64,000 nt of DNA from Antilocapra americana (GCA_007570785.1 ML660772.1:35854225-35918224); one strand, 5' to 3'. Numbered from the stretch's first letter, positions 1-15,200 are shown. The notes: a model not told the origin generated them from the sequence alone. Numbers and translations: made by a program.

Positions 1-734
1 AAGAAGGAATGCCATTGAGTTAGAGTCAGGAATCTCCCCTTTTCACAGTTCCCAGACTGTCATATCTCACTGCCTGTACAATCAGAAGTTGGGAGCCACT
101 CAGAAGATTCAGAACTACACACTTTGACAGACTTTTCAGAGCACACACCACAGAAGTCTCTAGTAGAAAGAGGCCAGAAGAAAGTTTCATCTCTACACAG
201 ACCAGGGCAAGGCTCTCAGCAGCTGTTTGGGTTAAAGGAGGCTGTCTCAGGGAAAATCTGCATCTCATATGTGCGTTATTTGTAAGTGTTATTTGTCCAG
301 ATATGAACAATGAAAAAATACTGTCAGCAATCCAAAATTTCTCCACATAATATCAAACACCTTAAATCATATTTTCACTAAAACAGTCATCTGATGGTCA
401 ACAGAACTAAAAAGAAATACTGCAAGTTTTCATAGATGACTTTGGCATTTTTCTAGGCTTAGCTAAAATAAAAAGGCCTTAAATATAGTTCAATTTATGA
501 ATAATCTAGGAATCTTAGGGGAAAGCTGATCTAAAAACAATGGAACTGGCTACTTAAAAAAATAACAAGGTGGCGCCTGGTAAATCAATACCAACCCAGA
601 ACCAAATTCACATCTTTTTAAGTCAGAGAAGCTAAAATAAGCCTAAAATAGAAAGGAAATAAATTAAGAGAGTGAATAAATTATATAACCTCCCTCAGAA
701 AGTCTGGACCTGCAGCAGTAGGCCTTGTGGCTGA

Positions 735-960
735 TGCATTTGGAGGCAGAGTGAAGTAGTTACAAGGATGGAAGGACTTGGATTCAAGTCCCTGCTCTGC
801 CTCTTACCCATTAGAGTCCTTGGGAAAAATCCATAACCTGTCTGAGCCTCAGTTTCCCCTCCCATGAAGTGGAATAACATCCCACCTTACTCAGTGAGAG
901 AATATGGATCAAGCCCTAACGTGTGGTGGGTACTGCAAATGTGTTTGCTATTTTAGGATC
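735..960 (+). repeat. MIR-type SINE
   Basis: It shows the MIR text pattern: 'ggattcaagtccctgctctgcc', then 'ctgagcctcagtttcc', then a diverged tail. It is an old mammalian SINE; edges are approximate. Confidence 0.7.
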
Positions 961-1254
961 AAGAAACAGAATTGTGTTCTAATATATGGGAGTATAAAAA
1001 GCAAAGTGTGCAAGAATAACTTAGTATTCTAAAGAGGCATCAGGGATTCAATTCAGAATCTCCCCATTGTGAAGAGAAAGTAAGGTCTTTCTATCTATAT
1101 GTAGCAGTTAAATGGTCATCATGCATAACTTCTTTACTGTGCAAACTGCTTCAATTCAAAAAACCAGAAAAGATGTCCAGGGGAAGCAGGTCCTCTTACG
1201 ATTGAAGTGAGGTTCATGCTTCACCCATCCATTCATATACATGCCCTGGGAGAA

Positions 1255-1625
1255 AGACAGGAGCAAGTTGTAACGTCTGGGTTAGGAGCGCAGGCCATGG
1301 GCTCAGACAACTGGACATTCATCCCCTCCATGACCAGCCAGATCTTGAGCTGGTTACTCACTTTCTCATCTGTACAACAGGGACAATGATATCTAGGGTG
1401 CTTATCTGAGCTCAAAAATATAAGAGGTGAATTTGGTTCCTGGTTGATGTTGATCAACCAGGAGCCACCCTCTTCTTAATCATTTTTGTCTTTTTTCTTC
1501 AATAATCAGTTCCAGTGCACTGATGTCATAGGGCGGTTCTCAGGATTAAATAAGACCATGTGTGCAATGGTCTTAGAGCAGTACCTGGCACACAGGAGTC
1601 AGTACATCGTTCCTAAAGTGTTCCT
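1255..1625 (+). repeat. MIR-type SINE, interrupted
   Basis: Pieces resembling MIR ('ggctcagacaactgg', 'tttctcatctgtacaacagg', 'cagtacctggcacacagg') lie in the expected order, with about 90 bases of other sequence between them. Assigned from memory of the family; edges are approximate. Confidence 0.5.
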
Positions 1626-2969
1626 GATGTCATCAGCCCCATGCTTGTCTGAGCAGTCTGAGGTTAAGCAGCTAGTTAACAGCAGAAAGGAACCCCGACC
1701 TCTGGGATCCTCCCGTACCAAAACACAGGTTTTCTTGGGGATTCGGTGGAAACTTTGGCCTGACAGGTAGGATGACTTTTTAGAGGTCGCAAAGCACGTG
1801 AGGAATGCAGCAGGGCACAGCATCTGGCCCTTTCGCTCAGCAGTTATTAATCCAGGGGCTGCATGTCCAAACGTGCTCCAGGGCTGCAAAGAACCAGCTC
1901 ATCAAACCATGAAGGCAGTTCAACCACTCAGGGACAAAGAAGAGGCTCTGGACTTTTTGTGACATCCCCTGATAATCTTGCTCAGACCTGTGACAGGAGC
2001 TGCTGACGTCTGCTCTGTTTTACTGTTTCCTTTGCAATTACTTTGGAATGAAAAACAAATTCAGAATTTGAATTCGAGGATGTTTTTCCTGGTAATGAAT
2101 TCCCTTGCTTTCTACCAAGTCTGAGAAGTTGGCTTGAGATAAACTGGCTGTGGGCTCCCCATCACCTCCTCTCCACTGAGACCTAGCGCTCATTCTTACT
2201 CTGTATCAAAGTCTTTGCATGGATTTTGTGCTAAGCCTGGAGTTCAGGGCTGACCAGGAGGGGCAGGAGGTGGAGAAAAGCACACATGTAAAGCCCACAG
2301 GTGGCATCCCCTGTACTGAGGCTGATGGAACTGCCCTCTGAGTGAGTTGAGGACAGGGAAGGTGCCGTCAGCAAGGGAAGGGTGTGGCTTTAATAAACGA
2401 AGTGCCTCTTACGCAGCCCTCATCCACTGCTCTCCGACAGCTGAGCCATTGGGGATGAATTCCTGCTTTCAAGTATTTGGCAACGTCAGAGCATTTCGGA
2501 AAGCAAGGGAGTGTGAAGTATGGAGGATTTCAGAACAGGCTAAATGTAATGCCTTGGGACCCCTTCCATAATCACAAAGGTGGGACTTAAAGGGGCAGAT
2601 GCACTGCAAAGCTGTCCTCCCCTGAGCATCAAATCACAGGGAAAATGTTGGGCTTCTATACATAGTGGATATGAACCCACCGATTAGAGTTCTGCCCAGG
2701 CTGAGGACTTTTGCTAATCTGCACATTTTGACTTTTTGCCACATACATTCTTGTTAGGTTCCCATTTCTCCAGAATCTGCACATTATCAGTGAATTTCTC
2801 CAGTTGCTTAGGAGAGCTTTCTATGCACTTTAAATAAAGAGCTTTGAACCTGAAGACAGCAGGCTGTACTTAGAGGACTGGCAGGTGGAAAATACAGTAC
2901 TGTACTTAAATTGAGGAGTGCTGATTCTTGGAAGAATTTGGTACTTTGAATAAAGTGTTTTGAACTTAC

Positions 2970-3234
2970 CTGCATCTCGGTCCCTGATACAGTAGTCTGG
3001 AGAATTCTCAAAATACACGAGGTCATTTTTCGTTGGCTTTTTAAACCTCTTGTTAGCCACAGTGAAACCAGTGCCATCCTGGTTCATGACAACTTGGATG
3101 GCCCCATTGTATTTCCTCCAGAGATAATTGCCCGTTTTCCTGAAGTCGGCCATGGCCAGCCAGCAGGTCCTCAGGGTACAGGAACCACTCACGCCATGAC
3201 ATTTGCACTCCTGTTTCAAGAACCTCTTTACAGC
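2970..3234 (-). CDS. WNT2: WNT2 coding exon 4 (acylation site)
   Basis: The 265-base exon starts after acceptor CCACAG and ends at donor G|GTAAGT. It encodes residues 197-284, from [19 protein letters not shown] to YCIRDRDA, plus the first base of Gly285. Ser212 within CHGVSGSC is the palmitoleoylation site needed for secretion and Frizzled binding. It is the last WNT2 exon in the window; the next exon should start with the remaining two bases of Gly285. Confidence 0.97.
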
Positions 3235-6200
3235 CTGTGGGAAAGGACGGGTGAGTTCAGTGGAGGCAGATTCAAATATATACACACGCTGCCACTTTTC
3301 TTACCTCCAAGCAATCAGGAAGTGCCCATAAACCATCGTGGTAGAAAATATGAAAAAGAAGGTATAGATATATGTCTAACTGCCTCACTTTGCTGTACAG
3401 TAGAAATTAACACAACATTGTAAATTAACTACACTGCAATAAAATAATTTTTTTTTTAATGGCAGGGGTGGGGGAAGGAAAAGAGAAGTAACTGAAGACC
3501 CAGGATCCTGGGACTCAGGACTGGGAGATGCTGCCGTCCTTGCTGGGCACTCTGGCCACACTCCGCTGCGGAGGGGCAGCCCCTGACTGTGAACCTGCTT
3601 CCCTACGGGCATCAAAAAAGCCTCACTAATTTGAAGTTGCTGGGGTGTGGGGCCAATTTGAAGAATGAGGGAATGAATTAGAGTCTTTTCTAAATAAATA
3701 AGGTTTACTATATTAAAAATGTATACTGTTACTCAAGTGAACAAGTAATTGCTAAGCCCGTTTTCTTCCGATAAGCCGCTAATAGTGATTATCCCTATTT
3801 ATGAGGTGTTTTCCATGGTCCAGGCATTGTGCTGATGCTTCTGCACTCTGTCTCGATGACCCTGATCTTCACCAGCCTGTGTTACAGGGTGCATTTGCAG
3901 ATGATTGAGGAGCAGGACTTCCAGAGTTGGAAAAGCGCTTGTCCGAGGTCACGCAGCTGGTAAGGACAGAATCAGGGGACACTGGAAAGTTAGTCAGTGA
4001 CCCTGAAGGTGGCATTCAATTTGGGGGATCATCACTCAGCTCTGGGTGACTTATTCTGAATATCTCAGTGAGATCTGAGCTTGCTCTGTTCTTCTGGACA
4101 CAGGAAACAGAGGCAAGCAGGATGAGTAGGGTCTCCCTCATCAGCTCCCCAGAGCACTGTGACACTCATTTCTAAGTGAGAGAGGCTGTGGGAGAGCCCG
4201 ACCTTGGAGACCTCACCAAGTCTGAGCCTTTGGCCCTCAGCTCAGGCACAGAGCAGAGGACGAGAAACCTGCCTTCTGAGGGCCTCCGTCCTCTCCATTT
4301 GCGTGTCTAAGCCAAGGGGTGTGACGGATGGGAGGCATAGGCAGAAGGGGAGTGAAACCCCTTGGTGATATTATCTGAGGTGGCACTAGGAACAAAATTC
4401 TTAGGGTAATGCATCGACAGCCCTGTTTCTAAGAACTTGGAGCTGATGGTTGGAAGTCTGCCCACTCTCTGAGGTTCTTAGTTGGGGTGGATTGGGATAT
4501 GGGGGTTGGCTCCAGCACGAGACTGGGGTGGAGCTCCCCAAGGCACCCAGCTCACCCCCACACCCCACCTCACAGAAACCAGTGTTCCAGGCTGCCTGTG
4601 CCTCCCCAGGGCCTCACCCCAGGTAACTACCCAGGTTTTGCCTCTTCCACAGACTCAGTTTCCAGCCAAGGCTATGGTAGAAAAGCATGCAGAATCTTCA
4701 TCATTGAGGAAGATCAATCCCACAAAAGCAATCTAGAATGAGCCGAGACGGCACAGGGGATCCACGGTTATGCTCCCCTTCTTGGCTCAGGCCGCAGCAC
4801 CATGCCTTTCCCGCTTTGCCCCACAGGAGGACTGTGCCCTGTTACATCTGAAGTCAGTCCTGTTCAGCACAAGCCAGCTTTGGAGGGAAGGACACAGAAG
4901 GAAGGAGAGATGTCCTGAGTTTGGTCCTCCAGGTCATGGGGCTCTGGGCATCTTTAAAGCATGTTCCAGAATGGACTCCTTTTCTGGAACTACACTTCCC
5001 TTGTGCCCCCCACTCTGCCCCCCTATCTTTATATGGCAAGTGTTTGGTATGAGACTCTTTAGGTTACCTGGACAGCAGGCCTCGGCCAGAGAAACACGGC
5101 TAGGAGGGCCAGCTTGACTCCACCCCCTCCGCCCACTTGGGTTGCCTGTCCAGGAGCTGTCTGCTCGAAGATCTTGATGGAGCCACACAGAGCTCACTCC
5201 ATGTCAAGCTTATTCCTTTAAAAGCTGACTTATTTACTCACAAGTAATACTTCTGTCTTTGAAAATAGTGGGATATATTACTCTTCTTTGTAATAGTAAT
5301 ACTAGGTTTCCAGGTTACAAAGTTAGAACTTGGTATTTTTATATGATTAACTGAAGGGTTTGCATATTAATTTAAAATACACTTTATGAGTTCTTAAAAG
5401 CACAGGCAGCAGTGGTACACCCTGTTGATCATCACTGTCATTCATCGTTAAGTGGCTGCAGCCACTTCTCTCTTCCCTCTAACTTCTGTTCAGGCGTTGG
5501 GTAGCCACATGCTTCAGAGCTGGCCTGGACTCTTTCTGACCCAGAACAACTCAAATCATTAATACTAATTACACTGTTCTGCCACTGATTTTTTTTTTTT
5601 TGGCATAGAGTATATAATGATACAGTTTGGGCCAATGTGATGTTACAAATAATCTGTTGGGAGGCTTGTAGGAAAGGTTCCTTCGCTCTTTAAAATAGAT
5701 GAATGGCCTTTTCTCTGTCTCTGGATGCAGTTTTCTGCACCTGCCTCCTTGGGACATGAAGCAGCCAATGCAGGACAAGCAACAGGCTGTAGACAGCAGC
5801 CTGGAAAGACAGGAAGAACTAGCTTCCAGAGGGTGTTGCTGCGCTGCTTGAATGAACCCACCATGGCCCTGCCCTCCTTTCAGACTTCTCGTGATCCAAG
5901 ATACTAAGTTTTCCTCATCTTTTAGTGTCCCCGGGGTCTGTTACTTATAAGTGAAAGTATTTCCACTGGAACCGTGATCAGTTCTTGATTGCGGTTTAAT
6001 CACAGACTCTGACAATTAACCAAGGGGGAAAATGAGACACCATCTCTGGTACTGGGTTTCCTGGCATCGCCAGGTCCCATCCCTAAGATGCAGTCCAAGC
6101 AGTGCTCAGTCACACCTGGGGGCTCCCTCTGCCTCTTCTGTGTCCTGAGTTTGCAGACTTAACATTCAAATCTTTAACCTTGAAGAGGGAAACACCCACT

Positions 6201-9200
6201 CCATCAGAGAGGCAGAGGGCGGGGGATCCAAGACTAGGTGGCCTGATTTAGAAAGTAGCTGATGTAAGAGTAAGAAACTCACAATAATGTTTCCTAGTAT
6301 AGAAGAATTCCAATGTTCAAATGGTATAATAACATATAGTAATAAGCACGGCACTGTGTGCCAGGCTCCACACATTGTCTTATGTCATTACCATGATCAG
6401 GCAAAGTAGATTATTATTCCCATTCTACAGCTATGGAAACCAGGGCTCAGAAAGGAAAGTCAAATCCCCAGAGTCACCCTGCGAGACAGAGGCAGACTAT
6501 TAAAAAATGTGAATCAGGTATATCTCACCCACAGATCCGTGCTCTTTCTACAAACACATTTTAAATATTCCTGTAAATTGTGTTTTTCTCAAATTTTGAA
6601 TTGTGCTTACTCTGTTTCCCTCTATTCTTTTGACTAAATCAAGAATTAAATGGATAATGTTATAGACCTATTAGAGCAAAAAAGAAGTAAGGAGGGAAAT
6701 AGGAATTACATTGCATCTTCCAAACTAATTGTCATAAAAAATCTATGAAACAGTTCATTCATAGGAGAAATACAGAGTAGTAATAACAAGATAAAAAGAT
6801 GTTCAACTTCACTAGGAGTCAGACAAAGGCAAACTCAAATAGTGTAACACTTTTTTTTTCTTTTGCCTAGCAGGTTAGCAAATAATAATAAAATCAGTGA
6901 TTTGGTAATATTTGGTGTTGGTAAGAGCATGGAAAGGAGATGCTTTAACAACCTGTTGGTGAGAGGTTAAATCAATAAGTTATGTAAAATAGAGAGCATT
7001 TTTGCAATACTTGTCAAAATTTTAAATGTACAGTATCCTTTGACTTTGGTGCTACTCTAAAAATATTTGCACAAGCTTTGAAGGATACATACCCATATGG
7101 ATGTTCACTGCAGCATAATTAGCAATAGCAAAATATCAAGAAAAACCCAGATGATGTCAGCCAGACTGTGGTATGTGCTTAATAAAGAAATATGATGTGG
7201 CTTTTGATTAATTAATAATATCATTCTTACAGGCATAAAAAGAAATCAAGGGAAAAGCAAACTGCAGAACAATATAAGGGTATGATGCACTTTTAAAAGG
7301 CTTGCATACGTGTGCATACACAGAGAAGGAAGGGAAAGAATGTTCCTTTACAATCTGGATGCTCTCTGAGGGGCTGCATAATCCGAAAGAGGGAAAAACA
7401 ATCAAACTACTCCTCAGGTTAAAAGAAAACAAACAAACCAAGAATTTGGGATTATTCTCTGGCAACTAGAGAGAGCTGAGCGGAGCACAGCAGTGGTTCT
7501 CTTCTTGGTTACACAATAGAATCCACCTGGAGACCCTGACCTCGCCTGGAGCGGACTACACCATAACCTGGGCTGGGGGTAGGGCCCACCTTGAGGGCAC
7601 TTCCTGTCCAGGTGCTTCTAATACGCAGCCAGGCTGAAAGTCCCGTCCAAACCTGGGAAGGTGGCGGAGTAGAGAAGGAGTCCGCACCCCGCCAGAGCAG
7701 GTAAGGCATTCACGTGCAGAGCCAGTCTTACATTTCTAGAAACCGGGATATCTGAGGACTGAATTAGAAGTTGTGTCATATCCTATGTCTCCGAAATGTC
7801 CTGACCTTCAGGGAAAATTTCCCACAAACAGCCCTTTGCGTTAGCGTTGCTTTGGAACAGGCTGCAGCGCAGGGCCCTGCCCTGAGGATGCTCCCCGGGG
7901 TCTCCGGAGGCGCGGGAAGAGGGGCTGGGGGCTTCCCACGCAGGCAGCTGTGGAGCTGCCACAGAGTTTTTATTTGCACTGTGAAGAAATGAGTGAACGA
8001 AGCAGGGGACCTGGGGCCATCCAGGCACTGCCAGACAGTCTGGGGCTTTTTGTGTTTGTTTTTATGTATTACTTTTGAATTTTAAAGTTAAATATATGCA
8101 CATGGGGTTTCCCAGGTGGCTCAGTGGTAAAGAATCCGTCTGCCAAGCAGGAGAGGCAGGTTTAATCCCTGGCTGGGGAAGATGCCCTGGAGAAGAAGAT
8201 GGCAACCCACTCCTGTGGGTTGTCCTGGGAAATCCCAGGCACGGAGGAGCCTGGCAGGCTGCAGTCAACGGGCTCACAAAGAGTTGGACACAACCGAGTG
8301 ACTAAACAGCAGGAGCAGCAGCAGCATGTGCACATGATTTTTAAAAATTAGAGTCCAGAAAAGAGAATAAAAAGCAGTAACTCTCTGTTGTACCCGCTCC
8401 ACCTCTCTCCCATCTGCTTGGCACAACCGCAGAGTGGTCATTTTTAATACGTTCTGCCCTTGTGGTGGTTCACGACCTGCCTGTAGAACCATGTCTGTAC
8501 TAGTTTTCCGACAGCTTTGTGAGAAACAGAATCCCATCCTCAAGGTGTTTTATGGACACTCACCAGAAAATTCTCTTAATAACAAACCTGAATGCCAGTG
8601 AATGGAGCCCTCTGGAGAGGGGTGCCAAGCACAGTTGGCACAACTGAGTGTGACAGTTTTGCCAGTCACTTTATTTACCTTCCAGTGAATGTTGTATAGT
8701 CCCTGATAGACTTCTTATGGGAGAGGGTGAAAACTTGATTTACACCTCACCAGTTTTACCCACAGCCATTCCCAACATGGTTCTATCATGGCTGGTTCTG
8801 ATAATTTTTCCAACTTCAAGGAGAATCCTTACACCTCTTCTAGTTCCAGAAATCACCAGTGCCCTTACTTATGAGATAAGGATATCTGCAGCCCCCTCCA
8901 TTCTCCTCCCCTTCTACTTCCCAGCCTCCGTCAGCATGGTCTGTCCTTTTGTGGTGATGAAGATTGGAGCACCGATGTTTTGTAACCATAGTTAAGTCTC
9001 TCATGGTATGTCTAAACATCAAATCTAAAAACTGAAAACAGTAAATATTTGTTGTTGTTCAGTGGCTAAGTCATGTCTGACTCTTTGCAACCCCATGGAC
9101 TGCAGCTCTCCAGGTTTCCCTGTCCTTCACTATCTCCCAGAGTTTGCTCAAACTCATGTCCATTGAGTGGATGATGCCATCCAACCATCTCATCGTCTGT

Positions 9201-12200
9201 CACCCTCTTCCCCTCCTGCCTTCAGTCTTTCCCAGCATCAAGGTCTTTTCCAATGAGTCATCTCTTCACCAAAGTTTTGGAGCTTCAGCATCAGTCCTTC
9301 CAATGAATATTCAGGGTTGGTTTCCTTTAGGAATGATTGGTTTGATCTCCTTAGTTAACTGCACAACCAAGGACTGTGCCAGGACTGCATTTGATAATCT
9401 CTGATCCAGTTGCACGATGTCGGTGCCAAAGAATGTTGCTAGAGTGAAGTTTAGTGTTTTCTTATTGTCCTTGTTACTAAGTGCACTTACTGTAACCTAC
9501 TGTTTTCCACTCTCATGCTCATTCCACCTGTTCCATCACTTCCCCTCCTTTCCTGGGGGCCGGGGTGTTCTGTGGCCCTGAATCTTCTGAGTCTCACCTG
9601 GACACAGCTGGGATCATGCCCTCCTAGAGGAACACATGGCACTGCCAGATGCCATGTTTTCTCTCTCTCTTTTGGTTCATTCCTTCTCTTTATGCAGCCC
9701 CTTTTTGAGTAACTCCTTCAAGGTGCATGGAGGATGCATTTTCTGAATCTTGTGTATTATGAAGTCTTTATTCAGTCTTCACACTCGACTAATAGTTTGG
9801 CTGGTGATAAAATTCTGGGTTGAAAATAATTTCCCCTCAAAATTGAAGGTATTGCTCCAAGGTTGTGGCTTCTAGTGTTACAGATAGGAAATCTGATATG
9901 CAGCTGATTCTCTGCCAACGATTTTTGTTTTCATTTCACTTCCCCCAGACCGCACCCCCTACATGAAAGGTTTTAGAAACTTGCTCTTATCCTTGGTGTT
10001 CTGAAATATCACAAGGATGTATTTAGAAGTTTTTAAAAACCTCGTCCTGTTCAGCCCTCAGTGGGCCTTTCAGTCTGAAAACTTCAGCACTGAGATGTTC
10101 TCCTAATATTCACCCCCTCAACATGCCACAATTTTTTAGTCTCTTTATAGCCTTCTAATTAGTCAAGCTGCTGAACCTTCTGAATCAATCCTCCATGTCT
10201 CTTATATTTTCTCTTTTATAGTTTTAATACTTTCTTCCTGGCTTCTTGAGGAAGAAATTCCATTAGAGTAACACTCCTGGCTCTCTCTATCCCCTTACTC
10301 ATTTCTCCCCAGGGGAGGACAACAGACTTTTCCAACTGGTGAGTTTAGAGGAAGGAGCAGGGCTTGTGTGTCTGGGTTCCTTCTCTTTGGGCATCTGCCA
10401 GCATGTGGAGAAGATGAGTTATGATTAGCTCCTGCCCTCCAACAAGGGGTTCCATGCAGGGCCCGGGTATGCAGCCTGGGACAGGGTGAGTAAGTCTGCC
10501 CAGCTCTGGAGTGGAATTGAAGCTTCAAAGCTGAATCCTCCAGTGCTGCCTCCCCCAACCGCCCCCCCATTCTGCAGCAGTTGCTGTTACTCCTTATATC
10601 TACCTCCCTTGTCCACTTTTTAGCTGGTTTCAAACTTAAGTGGGAAAGAGAGGTGATGTTATGTCTCTATTTGTCCTTTGGGCTTTTTGTTTTACTTTCT
10701 GGGAGATTTCTTTGACCTTCTCTTCCAAGTTCTCTCTTGTTTTCTAATTGTCACTTTTTGAAAGCATCCATTCTTGTTGTTCATGGATATAAATACCTTC
10801 TTGGATCTTAAAAAATTCTCGTCTCATCCCTGACTTACTTACTGCTTTTTTGCTTTGTTTTTTCTTTTATGCTTCTGAATTTAATCAAGTATATGGTAAT
10901 TGTTGGACATCCTCTTCGTATTTAAGGGAAGTCATAAAAAGATATTTAGGAATCTGGTTATATGGTAGGGCTTATGGACTAGGTTTGGTTTCTAGTGACT
11001 ATGTAGGACACTGGTTGTTTGGGGGACTGTAACTCCAAAAAGGCCTAGAAGATTCAATGCTAGAACTTCCAGGAGTTCTGCTTAGGGGTAAAGGGGAGGG
11101 GATAGGGTTCTTTATGCCACCAGTGGGTTTTTCAGTTAATCCCAATTTTCAAACCTGAGCTTCTCTCCAGTGCTCATTTGTATCTGAAATTTTCTCAGGG
11201 CATCTTGGTTTCCATGTTCCTCATCTGCTTTTCCCCCCTCCTCATCTACTTTTATTCTGCTAGACTGAGGCTTCTCCATCCTGCTTTATCAGTTACAATT
11301 TCTTCATTCCCTTTCCACTTGCCAGAAATTTGTTGTGTTCTCTCATTTCTTTGACCATTCTCTTTATTGTTGGTTTAAGCCATGTTTATTCTATTACTAT
11401 AATTTTAATGAGGTCTGAGGGAGAAAGAAGTGAAAAAGTATATGTTCTATCCACAGCCTTGCGTCTGATTGCACTTTGAAATGTTCTGGAAGGAGACAAG
11501 GATTGTGAGGGGAGGAAATGTTCTCATTTTATGATACACACTTTGGCACTTCTCAGTTTGTCCCTTCTGCTTGCATGAGTATTGTTTTTATAGCAGAAAG
11601 AACATGATAAAGAATCGATTACAGTGACTTGCTGTCTCTCTTCAATATGTGATACTGAAAACTTCATGCCACATCCCATGACACATTCAGGTCCTGTTTC
11701 CTATTTTTGTCTTGAATCTTTTCTAAAGGGTTTCTTCTACCACTTCCTTCTTTGATTCTTGACATGGGCTACTGTCAGAGTTCCATTTTCTGCCTCCTTA
11801 GGCTCCTTTTCCGACAATCTCACAGCCCTTATAGCTTTATATCCCCAGGCAGCCAACACAATTCCTCATCAACAAACTTGGCCACCATTTGTTTAGTTCC
11901 ATCACTGTTTGCTCTATGGCATCTCATCACTAAACCTCATTCGACATGACAACTTTTAAAAAGATGAATAAATATGACTGCCGAGGACATCATTACTCTT
12001 GGCATTTAGCCTTGTAGAAAGCATTTTAGCTTAATATATAACTTTTCCCAATAAAAATTCTTCAATAAGCTCATCGTTTCACTATTGCTAAAATTAGTAG
12101 ATTGTGGGTGGCCCTTAAATCCTTGACTTTCAGCATCTTAAGCCTTCAGGTCTACAGAAGTTATGTTCTACTCTTAGAATTTAAGAAATTTATAAATATT

Positions 12201-15200
12201 AGTATTCTCTACCACAGAAACAGAAGTCTGAATGTTTTTTAAAGAAAGGTATAGAAGAAGTAAATACATGCATTCTGCAACATAGAATAATTCTGTTTTA
12301 TATTTACCTGTCCCAACTAAAGGTCAGAGCATAATAACGAGGCATAACATTCATTAGGCTCTTGGCATATGTTAAACCATGCTAAGCACTTGATTTAAGC
12401 ACTTTTATTTAATCCACACAAGCATGTAAGGCATATACTATTTTCATCCCCATTTTACAGATGAGGCTATTGAGATACCTAGATGCTGAAGACCTTGCCC
12501 TAGGTCTTACAGACAATATGGTTGAGGCAGGATGCACCCCAAGCCTGTATGACACCAGGTTGACACTTGAAATCACTCTGCCAGCCTTTCTTACGAAGTC
12601 CTGAGGGGTTCATTCACTCTGGTTTCAGTGGTGGGTTCTCCAAAAGTTTTTACATTTAGTGTTTTCACATTAAATTAGTCCACAAAGAATTGTTTTGACA
12701 GTTTTAAAGACAAACTTCTCTCAAGGAGAATGAAATTTTAGTGTCTTAACTCAGCCTTTTTGGAAATGGAACTCAAGCAATGCCAGGGTGTCTTTTTAAG
12801 ACTTCTTTGTAGATCATGAGAGTTGTCTTTTTTTTCTAAGTACCTGCATTTTGCTAAGTTTATGACCCTTGTGTCATGCTATACTGATTATCTCCCTATC
12901 AGAAAAAGGGCAGTCCACCTCATACCATGTGAAATCTGTGCAAACTTAACTACGGACCTAGCCTTAGAAAGCCTACTTAGGATTTATTTTAGTTTGATAT
13001 ATGCTGTATGTTTCAACTAAATTATTTAGCTTAACTTGAGCATTTGAAGAAGTGTTAGCACGTCACTTTTTAGTTGGGTGTTTGCCACAAAACCACCATA
13101 ATTCTGGTCCTATATCAATTTTCCTGAGGGAAACACACATTAAAATCGTATTATTTAATTTTCAGATACTGGCTTAAAGCCAAGTACATTTATTAACAAT
13201 TAAATCCTTTTGACAGGTCCACATCTCTGAGACTGAAAACCAGACCAACATATCTTTCAAACATACATGCTCTGGAACTAGGAAAACAAGGAATATTTAT
13301 TAGCAAACTGTGCAGTTGATTTGCTTATGCAATCATTTATTAACTTAAATAAGACATTGTGATTTCTTGAGCACTGTCATTCTTTAAAAACAGTGACTGT
13401 GGGTGGGCTTAGCTAGGAAATATAAGGTGTGGAATTTATATTTGTGGAATTCAAGAACATTACCATTGACTAACCATATATATAATAATTCTTACTGAGT
13501 AATGAAGCTAGTCTAAAAAATATTTTATATGAATAATAGAACTTTACCTGGAACTATAACAGTTTTGTTAAGAGTTATTCATTGCTTCAGGGCTTTAATT
13601 CTGGTTAGTTTTTGATTCATACACAATAAAAAATCAACAGTATCAAGAACATACTATTTTGGGGTCCAATAAGACAGAGATGAGGCAGGAAGAAATGATC
13701 TAATTTTTCAAAATGCATTTAATTTTATGAACAGAGAAAACCAATCAGAAAATAAATCTGTGCTAAGTGAAAGTTGGGCTTCATGAAGATGCTCAACATG
13801 AAGGGAAGATGAGGATATATAGGAGATTAAAGCAGTTTGGCTCTAATTCAGTTGAATTTTATCTCTCTTTCTCCTGACATTCCTTACTTTCAGAGAGTGA
13901 CTTCTTTTTCATCACGCCCAGTTCTCTTGGTTCAGAACCATTATGTATTATTTATCTTAGGTGGCACCATAGGATCTATTCTTGGAAGCCTTTATTAGGC
14001 CCATGATTTACTTGCCTGTAAAGCTGTGCTTACATCTTGTACAGTATCCATTTGTGTGGACTTTGGAGGCATTTCCTGTAGTCAGAACTGGGAAGTGCCT
14101 GTTTGGTGCCGCGCCCCTGTGGGCCAGCCTCGGGGTAGGCCCAGCGCTCCACAGCACTGACCTTGCTTGGTTCTGGCCCGGGCAGGGCAGAGAACTAAAA
14201 CTTTGGATCTTCACCCTCCAAATTTCTCATGTATAAAATACAGGCTATCAAAATATAAAAATAAAAATTACAGGAGGCTAGGTTAAGTTTGAATTTCAGC
14301 TAGGGAATAAATTCAATTCTGGTGGGAATTAAGAAACAAGTTGAACTTACTCCCTAACTGAAATTCGTCTCTTCATATGCAAAATATGGATAATAATGAT
14401 ACCTATCTTCTAGGCGCACTTAAAACCTGGTGCATATGTATATGTATTTTCTGTAGCAATCCTTGTTAGGTAACCTGTCTAAGACTGTGTTCAAGTTTTA
14501 GAGCCAGTGTTCTAATTCCAGAGTCCCAGCCTCTATGTTGCCTTAGTCAATGTGATGTCAGGAGCTGAGAACCCCTGAGGAGCTAGTAACGGTGTAAGTC
14601 CATCCATGCTTGTGCCCAGCTGTGTCTCCCTCTTTGTGAAACCATGGACTGTAGCCTGCCAGGCTCCTCTGGCAGAATCCAAGGGATTCTTCAGGCAAGA
14701 CTACTCTAGTGGGTTGCCATTTCCTTCTCCAGGGGATCTTCCCAACCCAAGGACTGAACCCATGTCTCCTGTGCCTCCTGCATTGCAGGCAGGTTGCAGG
14801 TAGACTCTTTACTCCCTGAGCTATAAGAGAAATGCCAATAACAATGTAAACAGTATGTTAAAAATATAAATAGCAATAGCGACATCAGTTGCCATATGCT
14901 AATTTTTAATTACTACTCATCAGGAAGCTTACTATTTGTATCAGTCTTTATATGTATAGGTAAGGCTGAAAACAAAATTCAGGGAGGTAAAAATTTCTCA
15001 TAAATTTCCTAGTGAGTCCATTTTTTAAAGTTGTTCATTCAAACCAGAAGATTTGAATTTTGAAATCTATCATTCTTTTAAAGTGGACTCTAGAGAAATT
15101 AACAATGCATAGAAATAGAACTTAAGTATTTAACATCTTCCCCAGTCCCTTGTTCAGTACCTTCCTGTTCAATACTTTCCTGTTGCTTCACAGCAGCATC

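Larger units (their letters stand above)
1..2969 (-). other. WNT2: WNT2 intron 4 (partial)
   Basis: No exon is seen. The stretch holds MIR-like pieces near 735-960 and 1255-1625; the rest is unremarkable intronic sequence. The expected last WNT2 exon, rich in cysteine codons, is not here. Confidence 0.8.

Noticed and set aside
1..2969. WNT2 last exon
   Set aside because: Searched for the cysteine-rich C-terminal coding pattern on the minus strand; none is present, so it must lie outside the window.
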